Below are positions 48,929 through 60,436 of a stretch of 64,000 nucleotides of DNA, piece after piece. The notes under the pieces were generated by a model, which saw only the letters and a program-made list of their open reading frames with translations, did not search any database and was not told the origin of the DNA. How positions within the stretch are numbered: position 1 is the stretch's first letter; each line of letters opens with the position of its first letter. This DNA comes from Histoplasma ohiense (taxonomy: Eukaryota > Ascomycota > Eurotiomycetes > Onygenales > Ajellomycetaceae). Both the position numbers and the translations under genes were made by a program. The DNA is taken from positions 4,092,001 through 4,156,000 of the forward strand of contig JAEVHH010000004.1 in NCBI GenBank assembly GCA_017607445.1. Reading direction: 5' to 3'.

Positions 48929-50948
48929 AGCTGCAGATAGATTTCAAAACTAGGTAGATCAATAGACGTAGAGTATAGGATGAAATATCGTAGGGTGTCA
49001 AGCAGCAGACAGGAAATATGGCAGGAATCGCAGATGTTGGAAAGCAGGAGGTTCATATATATAGCACTCGGTATGGAAGATCCCAAGGTGGTGGACCTGC
49101 AGACAACGTGACTTCCCCCACTACTCGCTTGGGTTGGTGCCAAGCCTCCGGCACCCAGTGCTCGTCACGGAAAGAGCCTCAGCCAACATCATTCAACATC
49201 ATCGAACGTTATCTTTGCCTGGTGAGATTGCTCTTCTCTGCGCCAACGGCCCCGGCGCATTCCTGAGTAAAGGTTTTCCTGTTATCTAGAAACGCTTAAC
49301 TGAATGGCATCTGAGACCCACTTTTACACCGTTTGTTGCACCGACACCCTAAGTTGTTAAACTCCTATGAAGCCGCGGAAATTGGCGACCTCCGTGAAAT
49401 TACCCTACTTGCGGTTGTTAAGTCTCTGCCCTACGGCGGAATTCTGAACCAACACAGGAGTTGCAATCTTCGGAATGTGCCTCATGACGCGTCAGAACAT
49501 AGCCATTACGATCGATTTTTTGTGACCATAGTGTTGTCGGCGCTTTTAAAATTACAAGAAAAATATGTGCCGTGACCTTCCAGTCATGATAGTGGAATCT
49601 GGCACACTAGGATATGCACTATCCCTCCGCCCCACAGCTCTTTGCCCTCTATCCCAATATTGGAGTCCAAAGGATCGAAAGCGACTAAATCAACTCTAGC
49701 CAGCCATTTTCGACGAAAAGCTAAGGCTACATACGAAAGCTAAACATACACCATCTTTCTCTTAATACAAGAATTGCTTGCTCAATTTTACCTGATGGAC
49801 CAAGAAATGCGCTATACCAAAATGCTGCGGCCTGGTGTCCTACCATGATTGCGAATGTTGACTACTCACTCCTGGGTAAATGAAGCCGTCATACACCAGG
49901 AACTTTTTGTAGAACAGAACGCTGTCGTTAGGAAGCCGGGACGAAGCTGGTCGTTGTATTGCTTGGCAAAAATGACACCGGCTTAAATCGTCTTGGGTAA
50001 ATCAAGGTGTTTGTGTGTCTCATACCTTGTACAGTACATGTACATGGACCTTGATTACGCTCCGTACATTTGGCTAACATTTCTCAGGCGGGCGTGTATC
50101 AAGACTAACTACGATACGTTGGTAACTAATACCACGAGGTTGACAAATGAGTCTGCGAAAAAACTGCGCTACGTTCGAACAATCAATCCACTAAAACCTG
50201 AGGTGAAGCAGTGAGCTGAACAGAGAGACGCAACCTGCATTTGTACAGTACATTGGTTTAAAGATAATATATTCCTCCCGTCACGACAAATAATGCCCGC
50301 TTTAAGCAAAGTCGATGGCCTCGACTTCCCAGTCCAGACATTCCTCCCGACAGTCCACCACCTCAATATCGAGGAGCCAATTATTATCCTAATCAGCGAA
50401 AGTTGCTTTATAACAACATTCTTGTCCCTTTTACGAACTCTCGTTCCTTTCCTCGGAAAGGAACAATAACTGGTAGAGTCCAAGCAATAGCCACGGTACA
50501 ACAGTAGATGTATAGATAAATTAGCGAAAGGCAACTAACCCCAGTTTTATATATCAATACAATTATTTCTGAATATTAGTCGAGCTATCTTCTTGTATGT
50601 CCACAGTGTGCAAAGCCCTGGCAAGGTTGACTTTACTACGTCGACTCCATGGCGCTAGTCCGCATTGGTGCATTCCCAACCCCAGATCTGGAGGTTGTCT
50701 TCATTTCATCGACCCCCATTTCAGCTTTCGATGGCTTCATACAGCGCCTTTCCGTCTGTCTAGTTCCTTCTCATGTACTTTCACTCAAGCGCAATGTCTA
50801 GTGGCCATTTTCCATCATGATAAAATACCCCCTCACGTCGTACGCAGTGACGAACAACAGCTACCGTTAGACAACCAACCTCCCCCGTCCATACTAGTGC
50901 CTACGTCAACTCTCGACTTCCATCCACTCCTCCGTCTTCTCTCCAACT
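48929..50948. other. Divergent spacer between calmodulin and TLG2
   Basis: Promoters of both genes. Two GTACAGTAC copies lie at 50029-50037 and 50243-50251. A pyrimidine-rich stretch (about 50640-50930) just before TLG2 resembles a fungal 5' leader; the frame at 50597-50968 within it overlaps the TLG2 start and is probably an artefact or an upstream ORF. Confidence 0.55.
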
Positions 50949-52508
50949 ATGTGGCGGGACCGCACTAATCTGTAAGCTCCTTGTGCCATCCAAGGTGTCT
51001 GGCCTCTTTTCTGACAATCCTGCCCCGGCAGATATATCTCCTACCGCCAATCCTTTGCCCACCACCCCACGAAAAAGCCGCGATACATCGGAGCTTGGAG
51101 TGATCATGCAGATTCCTCGTCAACATCAGAAGAGCGGCGAGGACTCATGTCTGGTGCTGGGATCGAAGATGACGGCGACGCCGTTATCGAAATGGATCTC
51201 CTTCCACCACGCTGGGTCGATATACAAGACGATGTAACGGAGCTCTTATCAGGAATCGCGCAGAAGTCAGCCCGCCTAGATAAGCTCCACCAGAAGCACG
51301 TTTTGCCTGGGTTCGAAGACGAGGATACTAGAAAGGAAGAGGAGGGCGTAATAGAGCAGCTGACTCAGGAGATCACCCGAGCGTTCCATGATTGCCAGCG
51401 CGCGATTCAGCGAATCGAGACTATGGTGAAAGAACAGAAACAGCACGGGGGAGTCAGCAAGAGTGATGAAATGATGGCAAAGAATATCCAGATATCGCTT
51501 GCATCAAGAGTCCAGGAAGCTAGCGCCGGGTTTAGAAAGAAGCAGAGCACATATTTGAAAAGTATGCCCTCACTCCCGTTCACGGGAAAGATTTCCGTAT
51601 CCCTACACCACAGGTTAGACCAACTAATTTACTATTGTTACGCAAATGCAGAATTACGGAGTTTGGATGGAATGACGACACCGTTGGAGCCGGCCCCAAT
51701 GCACATTCAAAACCCTTATATGGATCCATCCCTCATAGAGTCAGACGCCGACAAATCCTATTCACAATCAACCCTCCTCCAAACATCCCAGAAACGGGTA
51801 ACTAGCAACGATGCCGCGATCATCCAGCGCGAGCGCGAAATAAATGACATTGCACGCGGCATCATAGAACTTTCTGATATCTTCCGCGATCTCCAAGCAA
51901 TGATTATAGATCAGGGCACAATGCTCGACCGGATCGATTTCAATGTCGAGCGCATGATGGTCGATGTGAAAGCGGCTGATAAAGATCTTACAATCGTATG
52001 TCTTCTCTTTCTTCTATCCCCGAACCACCCATTTCCCCTCCTTCTCCCTTCTCTCTCTTGCATTCTCAAAACAGATGATGATATAAATTGTTATTGGCAT
52101 TTTCGTCAATCTAACCATCCCCGTCAACAACAGGCAACCAACTACCAACGACGCAGCATGAAAAGAAAAATACTCCTCCTCCTAATTCTCCTCGTTGTCG
52201 GCATGTTCATCATTCTCCTCGTAAAACCAAAACGGAGCGGTAGCCCAGTGCCAGCGCCAGCACTGCAGCCCCCAGCTTCAAACCCGCAGCAACGCCAACA
52301 AAGAAGGAAACAACACCGCAGAGCGGTACTCCACTACGACTATAGTTCCAGATCCGCAGACCCATTCTTACTTCCTGCATCGTTATCTTCATTATCACCT
52401 TCGTCAGCCTCCCTCTCCTCATTCCCTTCTTCATTCCGTCAGCGAAGGAGCCGGTTCTCTAGGGATTCTTGGATCGTTGCGCCGGATATAATAGATGTAA
52501 TTGAATAG
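50949..52508 (+). CDS. TLG2: Tlg2/syntaxin-16-type Qa-SNARE
   Basis: Four exons (50949-50971, 51032-51561, 51652-51995, 52134-52508) encode 423 residues. Introns 2 and 3 are multiples of three (90 and 138 bases), so the plain reading frame runs through them and gives false insertions; splicing restores TYLKKLRSLDGM and DKDLTIATNYQRRS. Seen: an N-terminal peptide MWRDRTNLYISYRQSF of the type that binds Sec1/Munc18 proteins (Vps45), a helical Habc region (about 70-190), the Qa-SNARE helix (about 245-300) with zero-layer Gln272 in IDQGTMLDRIDFNVE, a membrane anchor at about 312-330, and a 93-residue Ser/Pro/Arg-rich lumenal tail. It mediates fusion at the trans-Golgi and early endosome. Yeast Tlg2 also has a lumenal extension, so the tail is longer but not unprecedented. 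Confidence 0.95.
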
Positions 52509-53213
52509 CAAATGACAATAATGTAAAATAGATTAAATATCGCGACGACGTAAAGCGCGGTTTACTTATTAGCCTCCCGTTTCTTGGTTCCCCTCTTGTA
52601 TACTCTCTCATTATGTCTTCTTGTACCCCTTTCCCAATCTATGTTGTGTTGTGGAGAGGCGCTGTGCATATAATACAAAATAGACACATCTTCATTTGAA
52701 GGATGAATATTTGCGAAGTTTAATTTTCCACCCGGCCACTCCCCCCACCAGTATTGGACCATCAACGAACCCCTATTACCCAGGTACAGTACAACCGACA
52801 TTACGCGGGGTACCCTGAAATACACAAAGGGAAATTTTCAAGCACATATGTATGACGAAAAGCGTGAGCCATTATACCTGTAGAACTATGGGTAAAGGGG
52901 AATAAGGTTGGAAAGGAGATAGACGGAGGCGTTAGGAGGCACACCCCCCCCCGAGTCGGCAAACAGAAAGTAAAGTTAACAAAGGCCCTGAAATGCTTGA
53001 TGTCCCTTTAGTTGATATATTCCGATAAAAGGCAAGCTAAGCTAACGAAGGACACATAAAGGAAGCCAAATAAAAGCCATTGTAACAAGAGAGTCCTAAG
53101 GGGCCCCCACGTTCCATCGATTGGCCCAGTCGATAATAGCGCCTCGTCTTCGGCGTTTACCTTAGAATCCTCTAATTGCCAGGGTACGATACAATACAAT
53201 ACGCCCTAGACCG
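52509..53213. other. Convergent spacer between TLG2 and RTT103
   Basis: 3' regions of both genes, with GTACAGTAC at 52784-52792. No gene is seen. Confidence 0.6.
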
Positions 53214-54957
53214 CTAATATTTATTACTCTCCTGCCTCAACAACTCCGCAACGTCATCATCCAACTCTGCCATAACGTCTCCTTCAGCAGAAAAGCCCGG
53301 GTATTCATCCTGCTGCGCATGCACAAGCGGATGAGAAACTTTGCGCTTCTTCACACTCGATCCATTCGTGTTCGCGCCCACATTGATATTTGCATTTGGG
53401 GGATTCTCCCGTGACAGCTGCTGTCCATGTCCATGTAGGGCTGCGAGCGTAGATGTTAGATCTATAGTGGGGGTAGTGATTGATGTTGTTGTAACCTGCC
53501 CATCCGCAGGTGCTTGCTGTGGGAGGATCGGGGCTTCTGAGAGGTATTGATGTTGAGGAAGCTCCGGTTGACCTGGATGGGTGAAAACACCAATCCCTGC
53601 AGTGGGCTGATGTTGATGCTGATGCTGATGCTGATTGTTGTGATATTCCTCAACCCCTGGTGGCTGGTTTTGAGTAGGGGAGCCGGTTGGTGTGAGGTCC
53701 TCAACAGGTGGAGGTGTCAGTGCCTCGATGACGGGACGCTCAGGCTCTTCACCTAGCTGACTTGGCGTTGTCGATTCAGTATTGCCAGTATCATTCCCAC
53801 TGCCAACTCCCCGCAACATCGAGGAATCCTCCACGGATAAGCCGCGCATGATGGCATCTTCGACGTCCCGCTTCTTACCCTCTGTTTCCATTTTGCGTGC
53901 CGCCAATTGCTCAACCAGTGCCTGTTCCTTGGTTAAGGCAGTGCGGTTCGTGTCGAGAAGCTTCTCAAGCCCTTGGATCAAACACTGGCGTGACTTGATA
54001 ATTTCGGAAACCGAACTTTCTGCATTCGCAAGGGACTTAAGAAGTTGGCTGAGACGGGCAGCGTGAACGGGCGGTGTTGGGACCTGGGCCAACGGGTCGT
54101 TCATTTTGTCATATTCGGTATTGGCAGCCGTGACGGCGGCAGATGAGGAGACTGTGGCCTTGGAAACAGCGGTTTGCAGCGGAGCTAGAGGTTGTAACTC
54201 AGATGGAATGGATCCCGGCGAGCTAGCGAATAGTGAGCCTCCTAGCAATGGCTTTTTACCCGATGATTTAGATTTGTCCACCTCTAGAAGAAAGAGTTAG
54301 CTCGGGTGGCCGTGTTTGAGGGAATTGCGGTGATTCGGCAGTGACAAACCATCAACTCGAGCCTCTACAGCCTGCTGAATAGGTTCTTCGAAGATATTCC
54401 GTTGTCGCCAAACCTCGATTACTCGCCTCAGCTTTCGTTGGATATCATTGGAAGCTCCCTTAAATGCGACCGCAGTCGCATCGGCAATGATCTGGAGAAC
54501 GTAGATTAGCAGATACGATGGGCAGATGGGTCAAATAAAACATGAAAACAAGACTGATAGGCAAACTCACTGGCGAGAAAGCAATGAGGAAATCTTGCTT
54601 CCGCTTTGCTTTGGATTGTTGCGCGACCTCTATCAGACGGATAAGGATCAAAGGTTAGTGTATGCATTTCCCCCTCCCCCGTGTCTCCTTGATGAACCCA
54701 CCATTTGCCAAGTATATAAGATTCAGACGCTTCGGGGGATTCGACTCGCGAATTTTCTGCAACCACAGCTGTGCAGTGCGATCTGCATGTCTCCTACAAA
54801 GCCGCAATTCTGCTATCAGCATTGCTTTTGTACTAGATAGATAGAGGGGATGAGCCAACCTGTGAAACATAACCCATTGGGCAACTGTGACAATGGATTC
54901 CTGGGTTTCATTAAGAGCAGATAGCTTAGCCTTGACGGCGTCATCGGTATATGACAT
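53214..54957 (-). CDS. RTT103: Rtt103-type CTD-interacting domain protein
   Basis: Five exons (54957-54860, 54793-54702, 54629-54571, 54491-54350, 54283-53214) encode 486 residues. Residues 1 to about 135 form a CID: AQWVMFHRRHADRTAQLW, then NLIYLANEVAQQSKAKRKQ, then FKGASNDIQRKLRRVIEVW with RNIFEE. This domain reads Ser2/Thr4-phosphorylated RNA polymerase II tails and helps recruit the Rat1 termination nuclease. A coiled-coil region follows (about 200-290), then a Pro/Gln/Thr-rich tail with a His-Gln repeat near 345 and a basic KKRKVSHP nuclear-signal-like motif at about 440, very close to the SV40-type consensus. It shares a 499-base divergent promoter with clathrin light chain. Confidence 0.95.
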
Positions 54958-55456
54958 TGTACGAGAGAGTTTCCAGCTTGAGCTTGGTGATGGTGTCGGA
55001 CTATGCCTCAAAACAAAGCAAAGAATCGGGATGGAGCTTTGTTTGTAGTTTGTATGGAGATCGGAGGACGGGATCACAGGGTGAAGTGAGTTCAACTACA
55101 TACAGCGGAATTTAAGCGACGGTGGCCAGATGCTATCATAATTGACCTTAATTATCAAGTTTCACGGAGGAAGTTAACTTGGATAGTTTCAAAGATGCTG
55201 GGAAAGAGGTTGCTGGGTCATCGCTCACCGCCTTCGCCATTAGGCGCTGGCAGAATCCCTCCGACGGCCGCAACCTCCATCAAATCCCATATTCATCTCT
55301 GTTCGTTTTCCCCATCTGCCACGCCCCATCTCGCATCTGTTTGTCCAAGCTGACCGACCAATACCGGCGATTATCCCATCAAGATCGGTTTTATCCTATA
55401 ACATCTGCTCCTCAATTGGCTGCCCATCTCCTTTCTCCTAGCTTCCCTCCTCCGTC
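54958..55456. promoter_or_regulatory. Divergent promoter between RTT103 and clathrin light chain
   Basis: Only 499 bases separate the two start codons, so both promoters must lie here. The plus-strand half nearest the clathrin gene is pyrimidine-rich (about 55255-55450), as is usual for fungal 5' leaders. Confidence 0.7.
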
Positions 55457-56500
55457 ATGGCAGATCGGTTCCCATCTCTCGACGAATTCTCCGCTGGTAC
55501 GAATATCCAACCAAGGCTTTTATCCTCTATCTACTCTTCCAAAACCCATCTGACTTGCGATATTGAAATTAAAATTAGGTCAGACAGAGCCCGTAGTCAC
55601 CCACGGCAGCCCAGGAGGAGCAGCTGCTGATGGCGAAGACTTCCTAACCCGCGAACGTGCTCTCCTGGGCGATGACGCCGATCAGTTCGCTACTCCAAAT
55701 GACCAACCGCAGGCATCTGTCACGGTAGAAGACGCTGCAGGAGACGATCTGTTAGGCGGCGGGGGAACACACGAGTATCAGTCGGGTAATCTTGAGGGCG
55801 GGGATATGATGGGTTTTGAATCGTCATTTCCCGCCCTTGAATCACAGAATGAGGTATTTAGTATCCGTAGTATCCCGATGCTCAAATAGCAAACGCAGGA
55901 AAGTGATTAACAATGTCCTAATCTTAATTTTTTTTTTTTTTTATATATATACAGCAAGCTTTACCAGGCGGAAGCATCACAGGCACAAGCCCCTTCCAAT
56001 CTTCATACTCCACATACAAGCAACCAGAAGAAGAGCCAGAAGCGGTCCGGTAAGTCCTCCTCCTTTCTCCTACTTCCCCTCCAACAACAACAACAACAAC
56101 AACATCATCATCATCATCATCATCTAACCCGCCCCTCCGCCCGCTCAGCGAATGGCGCCTAAAACGCGATGAAGAGCTCAGTCGCCGCGCCGCTGTCTCC
56201 GCCGAGCGCAAAGCGGCTACAATTACCAAGGCCCAACAGGACATCGACGACTACTACGAATCATACAATAAGCGGACAGACCGCGCAAAGGAGCGCACGC
56301 GCAAGGAGGCAGAGGAGTTTCTGGAGAACCGCGAAGATACGGCTGCGGGCGGAAGCAGTTGGGAGCGGATTGCCAAGTTAGTGGATGTTAGTGGGAAGGG
56401 ACCGAAGGGGGGTGCGAGTGGGTCCGGCAAGGAGAGGTTTCGCGAGCTGCTGCTTGAGTTGAGGAAAGATGAAAATGCGCCGGGGTCTTCGGGGGTTTGA
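55457..56500 (+). CDS. CLC1: Clathrin light chain
   Basis: Four exons (55457-55496, 55579-55853, 55955-56049, 56149-56500) encode 253 residues, near the usual size. The short exon 1 supplies MADRFPSLDEFSA, joined to GQTEP. The N-terminal half is acidic and disordered (residues 14-110). After QPEEEPEAV a long charged helix starts at REWRLKRDEEL (about 138-215); this is the heavy-chain-binding region, with SWERIAKLVD near its end. A lysine-rich tail follows. The protein stabilises the clathrin triskelion on Golgi and endocytic vesicles. Intron 2 has a poly(T) branch-to-acceptor tract and intron 3 carries CAA/CAT microsatellites (56082-56125). Confidence 0.96.
56082..56125. repeat. (CAA)n(CAT)n compound microsatellite in an intron
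   Basis: About seven CAA units are followed by eight CAT units inside intron 3 of the clathrin light chain gene. Confidence 0.95.
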
Positions 56501-58501
56501 GGTTTTGCGGATTGATGGGGAAGAGTGTTGTGAAGGGTTATGAACGGGATTGCGGATGGAGGTTGCGTGCTGGGATAGGAATGGGTGATGAGCGTAGAAT
56601 TTTTTGATGGATGATTCACCCTCGGTCATCCCCCCAACGGGGAAAAAGAACATTACGATAATTGAAGTCCATCACCTTTTGTTTAATACAGGCTTCGAGG
56701 AACCAAAAATACAACGACGCCGCCTGGCGAGGACACGTGGGAGTCGATAAGACGACCTCTTTTTTTTTCTTCTGTGCGATTCCAAATTACGGAATGGTTA
56801 TTATGATAGGTGTGCTCGGGGCGGTTGGGGATACCGGTATATATCCGGACCTTCGATGTACTGGTGTACATGCACAGTACCAAACTGGGCGACAAACGTC
56901 AATCAATCAATCAATCAATCAATCAACCAGTGCGCATGAACCTTTTGACGGCACATTGTCGAGGAAATCCCTACTTACCCGCCTTCCAAAACCCCCATTG
57001 TCGATAGAACTGTATATTCAATCCCATCATCACCCATCATCCCGGCGCATTCATTTCATATCATCCTGTCCCATCCGGGCTTCATCACATCTACTTTTCC
57101 TATCCTCCCTCCTGTCCCTCTCTGTCCTATCCGGGTCCCGTGTACATCCATGCTTCTCCCAACTATTCTCTCATCTTGACAATTTTCCTAACGACTTTTT
57201 TTTTTCAATTTCCCTTAACCCATCCTCCCGTTCGCGGTTCGCCGTTCTTCCCAAGCTTTTTTCCCCTTGTTCTTGTTCCTGTTCTTGTTCCTGTTCTTTT
57301 TCTCTTCTCTTTTCTTTTCTTTTCTTTTCTTTTCTTTTCTTTTCAGTTTTTGCTTCTTATAATTTTGGCCTTGTTATTTTTTAGTTTAGTATAACTATTG
57401 AGAGATAGCTTGTTTCTTTTTCCCCCATGTTCAGCGGGTGGATTGTTGGTCATTTTTAGTAAAAAATTTCCACCTTCCAAGCGGAAGAAGGCCCTCTTTA
57501 TATACATAACCTTGCTTTTTTCAATGGAAGCATCAAAATGGCAGTTAACGTGAGGGGGCGAGGGGAAGAGGGAGAGAAGCAAAAACTTAGAAAATTAGAT
57601 AATGATAAGTTCCTAGTTATTTAGACTGATTATGAGGAGGAGCAATGAATAGTATTCAATTCGGAAGGCTGGACAATTGAGGAAGGAGGCGTAATCGAGC
57701 AAACGGAGTTGGGTCAGAAATAAAATAAATTTAGCAAATAAAGAAAAGGATTTCAGGTGATGATGAGACAATGGATATATATAATGTCGTTAAAAAAAAA
57801 AAAAAAAAAACTAGATACAAAAATGGGGAAAATATGATTATGAAAAACGGCCGGCGAGCCAAATCGGCCTCGAAAGATAAGAGATTTTTCCCCTTCCTCC
57901 TCTTCGAAAAACGCCGTCTCCGGCATGCGCACATGCTCTGATAACAAGAGACGGGGGGCAAGCCGAAGAATAAATAATAAGTCTATAAAGATATGTATAA
58001 GATAATGTTCACAAGAAATTATCTATTGACGGAACTCCTGTGAAAGACTAACTTCTTCATTTGTAGCTTCTATATTCGGTCTGGCTCTGCTCGACTGGAA
58101 GCGTTTGGGAAATATTTGGCAACTGGCATGGTGGTAGCCCTGCCTCGAGTCATCAAGTCGAAGAGTAAAATTTCGTAAAATAAACCAAAATAGCTTTCCA
58201 AGTTGGTTTGTTGGGGGTGGGGGACAGGGGGAGGGGGGATAACTGTTTCGCGGTTTCCTCACTTGTGCCATATTATGTTTTGTTATACATGATGCAATAT
58301 GAAAAATAAATGATAAAATAAGACTATCTCCAACATATACTCGGTAAATGTAGCAAAATGGTCCTCGAAAGGAGTGGTCAAACGTCTTGTCGTAAGGGAG
58401 TGTGGTTCCCCAGGCAACTTTTGTGTGTAGGAATGGAGGGTATTTGAGAGCAAATGAAAGGACGGCAGATAAAAGACAGAAGAAAGGGGGGGGGGTGCTT
58501 A
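56501..58501. other. Convergent spacer with an orphan pyrimidine-rich block
   Basis: No convincing gene. It has (TCAA)n at about 56899-56927, a strongly C/T-rich block at about 57030-57400 ending in repeated TTTTC units (57303-57345), and an A18 run near 57791-57808. The block looks like a fungal 5' leader, yet no open frame follows it. Confidence 0.55.
57303..57345. repeat. (TTTTC)n microsatellite
   Basis: About eight units of TTTTC sit at the end of a longer pyrimidine-rich stretch. Confidence 0.9.
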
Positions 58502-60079
58502 TTATGCCACCACGGCCGTCAGAGGGGCTGGTTTCTCAGATTGTGGTTGCTGTTCTTCTTCCTTGAACATCATGCGCTTCATCCAGTCAACGGCTTTCGC
58601 GCACACTGGATCTACGTAGATAGTCCACGAGTACGCAACTGCGTAGAGAACGGTGTAGAACACCGGGAGGATGAATACGAAGGCAAGTCCACCGGGCTGA
58701 GGCAGTTGAATAAGGTCGCCCTTAGCATCTCTTATCGGGGTTGTAGATGCTTTATGCCAGTAAGCCATCCAGACAAGTATGGTCCGCATGAGGGAGTTGT
58801 GTAGCAGGTAGACGGGGAAAGAGACGCGGCCGAGGAAATTGAAAACGGGGTTGGTTAGGACTTTCCTGGCGTTGCGGGAGAAAAAGATACCAACCATAAG
58901 GACTGAGGTGCCGATGGAAACCCAGTAACGAGAGATGTCGGTGTTGTTGGGGATGATTTGTTCCAAGAAATGTTTCATTATCCGTGACCAGTACATCCAT
59001 TCTGCATTGTGCTGTGGGAAGCTCCATATGAAAAGACCCATGATAATAATGAGAGAAGGGACGGGTTTGGGAAGAAAGGAGGTGGCACGAGAGCCAAGGT
59101 CGACCTGGAGCTGTGCGAGCATGAGACCTGCGAAAATATTTATTCCAACGATATCTAAATTTGGAAAGATTTATTAGTGTGGAGTTTAAATGGGTATAAA
59201 GTTTTAAGTTTACGATAGAGAAGGGGAAAAAGAGGAAGAAGAAGAAGCAGAGAGAACACTTACAATCTCCGATAGACCAGCACCAGACATAAAGGAAAAG
59301 GGTGACCAGGCGCCAATACCGTGTCTTGAGAAGCATCATGGCCAAGAGCGCTAAGTATATCCGGAACGAGCCTTGCAGGAAATATACAAGAGTCCAGTGA
59401 GTTCCATCGTATTCACCGGGACCAGTATTCCAATATAGGGTCAGAGCACGGAACAGTTTGATCAGAGCCTCCCCCCAGGACGAATCCGGTGGATGGGCCT
59501 GTACGCGGATCCAGGTCGCATTGACCCGAGAGGCCATGTGAAACGCACCCATTTGTGCCAAGAACCAAGCGATACAGATAGCGATGGAGGTTGGAAGGAC
59601 CAGCCGGCCTGAGCGGGTGAAGGTGCTCCTAGCCAGATTGACCAGGGCCACGGAGGTGTTGTTGTTGCGGGAATTCTTGACGGGGTTGAGCGAGTTGACG
59701 AAGCCGGTGATGATGAAAAAGATAGCCACGGCACCACGGCCGCCCACGACCAGTCTGAAGAAGGGAAGCTGGAAGAGCAGAGGCCCGGCACCCTCTCTCG
59801 GGGCGGGGCTGTGTAGGTATGGAACGAATGCGGTGCATATATGGCCGGTCACGACGATGAAGGACGCAACACCACGGAGACCCTAGGAGTAGTATATAAT
59901 ATTAGATGGGACGCCCAAAACTATGGATGATTCCAAAGCAGAGATATGGTTGGAGAGAGAAGACATACATCGACCCAGTTGTCCTCTCTCTTTTTGGGGC
60001 CGGCAGAGGCCATGGTGGTGGCCGCACTGGGCAGAATCGACCCGAGGGAAGCGAAGGGAAGCGACAGACGAGCGAACAT
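58502..60079 (-). CDS. Acyltransferase-3 family integral membrane protein
   Basis: Three exons (60079-59969, 59882-59264, 59154-58502) encode 460 residues. Joining exons 1 and 2 creates NWVDGLRGVASFIVV, the hallmark first helix of acyltransferase-3 proteins (consensus DGLRGIA). Many hydrophobic segments follow, including VAIFFIITGFVNSLNP, a second recognisable element of the family, and NFLGRVSFPVYLLHN near the C-terminus, which is also typical. Such enzymes transfer acyl groups to sugars, sterols or secondary metabolites at a membrane; the acceptor here is unknown. A second Met (residue 23) could be the start. It stands alone without a biosynthetic cluster on either side. Confidence 0.92.
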
Positions 60080-60403
60080 AGTGGCGGAGAAGAATTATAT
60101 CATTAGAAGCGCAATGTAAGAAGAGCTAGATCTCTTCGGTTTCTATTTTCTATCAACAGCAGTGTATCTCGTCCGCGGTGCAACCAATCGACGCACCGAA
60201 GTACGGATTCCCAGGCGATCCCGGGGCGGCTAAGGGGGTTACGAGACGAGGAAACCAGAGAGGAAAAACCGGTTAGAGATAGTAAAGATAGTGAAGATAG
60301 TAAAGATAGCAAAACCACAGTAACGAGTGACCCAAGCCCGCGGTAGATACTTGACCAGCAGGATACAGTGGGAAGGGAGGGGAGGAGTTGTGAAAGAGAG
60401 CGG

Positions 60404-60436
60404 AAGAGAGAGAGAGAGAGAGTGAGAGAGAGAGAT
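60404..60436. repeat. (GA)n microsatellite
   Basis: A run of AG units with single interruptions lies about 330 bases upstream of the acyltransferase start. Confidence 0.9.

Noticed and set aside
56662..57384. 240-residue plus-strand frame
   Set aside because: It runs through TCAA, TTTTC and pyrimidine-rich simple sequence; no recognisable motif.
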